Assembly (NCBI GenBank): GCA_966185765.1
Contig: CBIFVZ010000111.1
Location: forward strand, 1-9,181
Direction: 5' to 3'
Length of the DNA: 9,181 nucleotides
Origin: CBIFVZ01 sp966185765
Lineage (GTDB): Bacteria > Pseudomonadota > Gammaproteobacteria > Enterobacterales > Enterobacteriaceae
Below, piece by piece: positions 7,557 to 9,181 of the stretch. A program made the translations under genes and the position numbers. A model generated the notes under the pieces. It was not told the origin of the DNA. It saw only the letters and a list, made by a program, of their open reading frames with translations, and made no database searches. The first letter of the stretch is position 1. Each line of letters opens with the position of its first letter.

Positions 7557-7562
7557 CTCCTT
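7557..7562 (-). promoter_or_regulatory. Ribosome binding site deciding the sulfotransferase start
   Basis: AAGGAG on the minus strand is 8 nt from the ATG at 7546-7548 and 5 nt from the adjoining GTG at 7549-7551. It supports the short start over the TTG at 7584, which has no Shine-Dalgarno sequence and would add a charged stretch in front of the signal peptide. Confidence 0.75.
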
Positions 7563-7655
7563 TTGCCTCAGCTTTATAAATCAAAGACTAATACACGAAG
7601 CGGGATAATGCGGCGCAGAAGAACACATTTCAGGAATTGAGGTCAGAAACTGGGT

Positions 7656-7682
7656 AAAAAAAACGGAGCCTGCTGGCTCCGT
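7656..7682 (-). terminator. Rho-independent terminator of sspA-sspB
   Basis: Arms ACGGAGCC (7663-7670) and GGCTCCGT (7675-7682) form a perfect 8-bp GC-rich stem with a 4-nt loop. On the minus strand the stem runs into eight consecutive T (complement of 7656-7663, the first one in the stem). It begins 5 bp past the sspB stop codon. It separates the stress operon from the sulfotransferase gene, which therefore needs its own promoter in the roughly 100 bp that follow. Confidence 0.92.
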
Positions 7683-7686
7683 CATA

Positions 7687-8175
7687 CTATTTAACAACCC
7701 GTAGCATCGGGCGCCCACCACGCGGCGGCGGCTCGTCATCTGGATCGTTTTCATCATTCTGGTCCGAACGATCGCCATCGATAACCGACATCAGGTTACC
7801 GGGTTCTTCATCATCGGTTTCCAGCAACTCAGGAACCTCTTCGTCGTAGCCCGTTTCCGGCTCAAACATGGTTCCTGCGCCGTTCTCACGTGCATAGATC
7901 GCCAATACGGCAGACATCGGCACGTTAACCTGGCGTGGCACACCACCAAAACGCGCGTTAAAACGCACTTCGTCGTTTGCCAAATCCAGATTTCCCACGG
8001 CGCGCGGCGCGATGTTGAGTACTATCTGCCCGTCACGGGCATACTCCATCGGCACATTCACACCGGGCAGTGTCACATCCACCACCAGGTGCGGCGTAAG
8101 CTGGTTATCCAGAAGCCAGTCGTAAAACGCGCGCAGCAAATACGGACGGCGCGGCGTCAGCTGCGAAATATCCAT
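7687..8175 (-). CDS. sspB: ClpXP protease specificity-enhancing factor SspB
   Basis: SspB is the cytoplasmic adaptor that binds the ssrA tag on proteins from stalled ribosomes and tethers them to ClpX for degradation by ClpP; it also delivers the RseA fragment in the sigma-E response. The folded substrate-binding domain, residues 1 to about 110, begins MDISQLTPRRPYLL and matches E. coli almost residue for residue. An acidic, flexible linker follows (about 111-150, rich in D, E and N). The C-terminal ClpX-docking peptide RGGRPMLRVVK is intact at 152-162. The length is 162 residues against 165 in E. coli, the difference lying in the linker. The ATG lies 5 bp after the sspA stop codon, and the short AAGG in front of it overlaps that stop, so translation is probably coupled. 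A strong terminator follows directly. Confidence 0.97.
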   Translation of the reverse strand: MDISQLTPRRPYLLRAFYDWLLDNQLTPHLVVDVTLPGVNVPMEYARDGQIVLNIAPRAVGNLDLANDEVRFNARFGGVPRQVNVPMSAVLAIYARENGAGTMFEPETGYDEEVPELLETDDEEPGNLMSVIDGDRSDQNDENDPDDEPPPRGGRPMLRVVK

Positions 8176-8180
8176 CAGCC

Positions 8181-8822
8181 TTAGCCCCGGCCCTGCAGAC
8201 GCATTTCACGCTCAGGTTCCGTCAAGGACGCCAGGAATGAATCACGTTCAAATACGCGAGTCATATAGCCTTTAAGTTCTTTAGAACTTGCCCCACTCAG
8301 CTCAATACCCAGCTGCGGCAAACGCCACAGCAGCGGTGCCAGGTAGCAGTCGACCAGGCTAAATTCGTCGCTCAGGAAGTACGGTTTCTGGGTGAAGACC
8401 GGCGCAATCGCCAGTAGCTCTTCACGCAGTTGCTTACGTGCCGCTTCCGCCTCCTGATTGCTCCCGGTACGAATGACATTCATCAGTGAATACCAGTCTT
8501 TTTCAATACGGTGCATGTAAAGGCGGCTTTCACCACGTGCCACCGGATAAACCGGCATCAGCGGTGGGTGCGGGAAACGCTCATCAAGATATTCCATAAT
8601 GATGCGGGATTCCCACAGGGTCAGCTCCCGATCGACCAGGGTGGGTACGCTCTGGCTCGGGTTGAGATCGATCAGGTCCTGAGGGAGGTTATCCATCTCA
8701 ACGTGTTCAATCTCAAAGCTGACGCCTTTTTCGGCCAAAACAATACGTACCTGATGGCTATAGATATCAACAGGACCAGAAAACAGAGTCATTACCGAAC
8801 GTTTGTTGGCAGCGACAGCCAT
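8181..8822 (-). CDS. sspA: Stringent starvation protein A, RNA-polymerase-associated regulator
   Basis: SspA binds RNA polymerase holoenzyme during starvation and stationary phase; in E. coli it lowers H-NS levels, supports acid tolerance and is needed for phage P1 late transcription. The 213 residues form a glutathione-S-transferase-like protein: a thioredoxin-fold N-terminal domain (about 10-87) and an all-helical C-terminal domain (about 95-208). It is a structural relative of the transferases and is not known to have that activity. The surface pocket reported to be essential, P84-H85-P86 with Y92, is present. The N-terminus MAVAANKRSVMTLFSGP matches E. coli except near its end. GGAGG lies 5 nt before ATG 8822. 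The last residues, LQGRG, differ slightly from the E. coli tail. It forms an operon with sspB and lies downstream of rpsI, as in E. coli. Confidence 0.97.
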   Translation of the reverse strand: MAVAANKRSVMTLFSGPVDIYSHQVRIVLAEKGVSFEIEHVEMDNLPQDLIDLNPSQSVPTLVDRELTLWESRIIMEYLDERFPHPPLMPVYPVARGESRLYMHRIEKDWYSLMNVIRTGSNQEAEAARKQLREELLAIAPVFTQKPYFLSDEFSLVDCYLAPLLWRLPQLGIELSGASSKELKGYMTRVFERDSFLASLTEPEREMRLQGRG

Positions 8823-8964
8823 GACAACCTCCAGGTATATTCAGAAAAATACAGCTGCCAGTCGCAACCGGCACCGGCGTATTTAAGCGCCCTTCCCTGT
8901 CAGTAACCTTGTCGCACGTCTCATGTATGGCAAAACGTGAACAGTTACCGGCATTTGGGCAGAA
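8823..8964 (-). promoter_or_regulatory. Leader region of sspA with its ribosome binding site and a possible nested stem
   Basis: About 140 bp without a gene precede sspA. GGAGG (complement of 8828-8832) is a strong Shine-Dalgarno 5 nt from the ATG. Nested inverted repeats GTAAC/GTTAC (8903-8907 and 8944-8948) and CACGT/ACGTG (8915-8919 and 8935-8939) could fold into one imperfect hairpin, but 5-bp arms are common by chance. The upstream boundary given is only the inferred transcription start area. Confidence 0.35.
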
Positions 8965-8970
8965 AATTGG

Positions 8971-8996
8971 ATGATAGTTTACCAGATTTTACGCAA
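8971..8996 (-). promoter_or_regulatory. Candidate sspA promoter elements
   Basis: On the minus strand, TTGCGT (complement of 8991-8996) is followed by TAAACT (8976-8981, preceded by TGG, giving an extended -10 look) and TATCAT (8971-8976). TATCAT lies 14 bp from TTGCGT, shorter than the ideal 17 bp, so the exact hexamers are uncertain. The position between the rpsI terminator and the sspA leader is where a separate sspA promoter is expected. Between 8997 and 9081 I see nothing that I can name. Confidence 0.3.
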
Positions 8997-9081
8997 CATG
9001 TGGGGAAGGGATTTGCGGATTTGATGCAAAAGCGTGGTGACTTGCACGAAAAGCACGTATATCAGCAAAACTCCTCGCCAC

Positions 9082-9110
9082 AAAAAACCCGGCACTGAGG
9101 CCGGGTTTTT
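9082..9110 (-). terminator. Rho-independent terminator of the rpsI transcript
   Basis: Arms AAAAACCCGGC (9083-9093) and GCCGGGTTTTT (9100-9110) form a perfect 11-bp stem with a 6-nt loop. On the minus strand it ends in six T (complement of 9082-9087). It starts about 20 bp after the rpsI stop codon. Some read-through into sspA is possible, and the element is symmetric enough to work in both directions. Confidence 0.9.
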
Positions 9111-9131
9111 CCGCAAATTGTACAGAGACAA

Positions 9132-9181
9132 TTAACGTTTGGAGAACTGCGGACGACGACGTGCTTTACGCAGACCGACTT
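9132..9181 (-). CDS. rpsI: 30S ribosomal protein S9, C-terminal fragment cut by the window edge
   Basis: Reading leftwards from the window edge, the last 15 codons translate as VGLRKARRRPQFSKR followed by TAA at 9134-9132, and the two remaining bases fit a preceding Lys codon. This is the invariant basic tail of bacterial S9, whose terminal Arg reaches the P-site tRNA in the 30S subunit. In enterobacteria it is the second gene of the rplM-rpsI operon and sspA follows it, exactly as here. Only the tail is visible, so nothing can be said of the rest of the gene. Confidence 0.95.
   Translation of the reverse strand, partial: VGLRKARRRPQFSKR

Noticed and set aside
7549..7584. Longer N-terminus for the sulfotransferase starting at TTG 7584
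   Set aside because: There is no Shine-Dalgarno sequence before it, and it would add twelve polar residues in front of the signal peptide; AAGGAG is properly placed for the ATG at 7548.
8511..8906. 131-codon open frame on the plus strand across the sspA start
   Set aside because: It is antisense to the N-terminal half of sspA, with no domain and no credible start signal.

Overview
The window reads as a chromosomal segment of a member of the Enterobacteriaceae. GltB, GltD, SspA, SspB and the tail of ribosomal protein S9 look very close to their Escherichia coli counterparts as I remember them, and the rpsI-sspA-sspB order is the classical enterobacterial one. It is probably not E. coli or Salmonella themselves: in E. 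coli K-12 the interval between gltD and sspB holds gltF, the yhc genes, the nan sialic-acid operon and dcuD, and here it holds one sulfotransferase-like gene. I cannot name the genus from sequence alone.

Layout. Positions 2-5869 (+) carry gltB, missing only its first few codons, and gltD: the two subunits of NADPH-dependent glutamate synthase, 9 bp apart and evidently one operon. Positions 5870-6180 contain no gene but a dense run of inverted repeats, including two identical 20-bp palindromes about 160 bp apart. Positions 6181-7548 (-) encode an exported six-bladed propeller protein of the aryl-sulfate sulfotransferase superfamily, convergent with gltBD. Positions 7656-7682 are a strong terminator for the next unit, sspA-sspB (8822 to 7687, -). 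A leader/promoter region of about 310 bp, containing the rpsI terminator, separates sspA from the last 15 codons of rpsI (-), which run off the right edge.

How the genes work together. GltB and GltD form one enzyme that turns glutamine plus 2-oxoglutarate into two glutamates, the central step of ammonia assimilation at low ammonium. SspA (an RNA-polymerase-associated stress regulator) and SspB (the ClpXP adaptor for ssrA-tagged proteins) are co-transcribed downstream of the ribosomal rplM-rpsI unit. The sulfotransferase is functionally unrelated to either side and is the only accessory gene in the window. I see no mobile element, CRISPR array, tRNA or phage gene. The points most worth a second look are the hairpin cluster between the convergent genes and the compact sulfotransferase, which keeps the apparent catalytic residues but lacks room for the extra N-terminal domain of the characterised enzyme.
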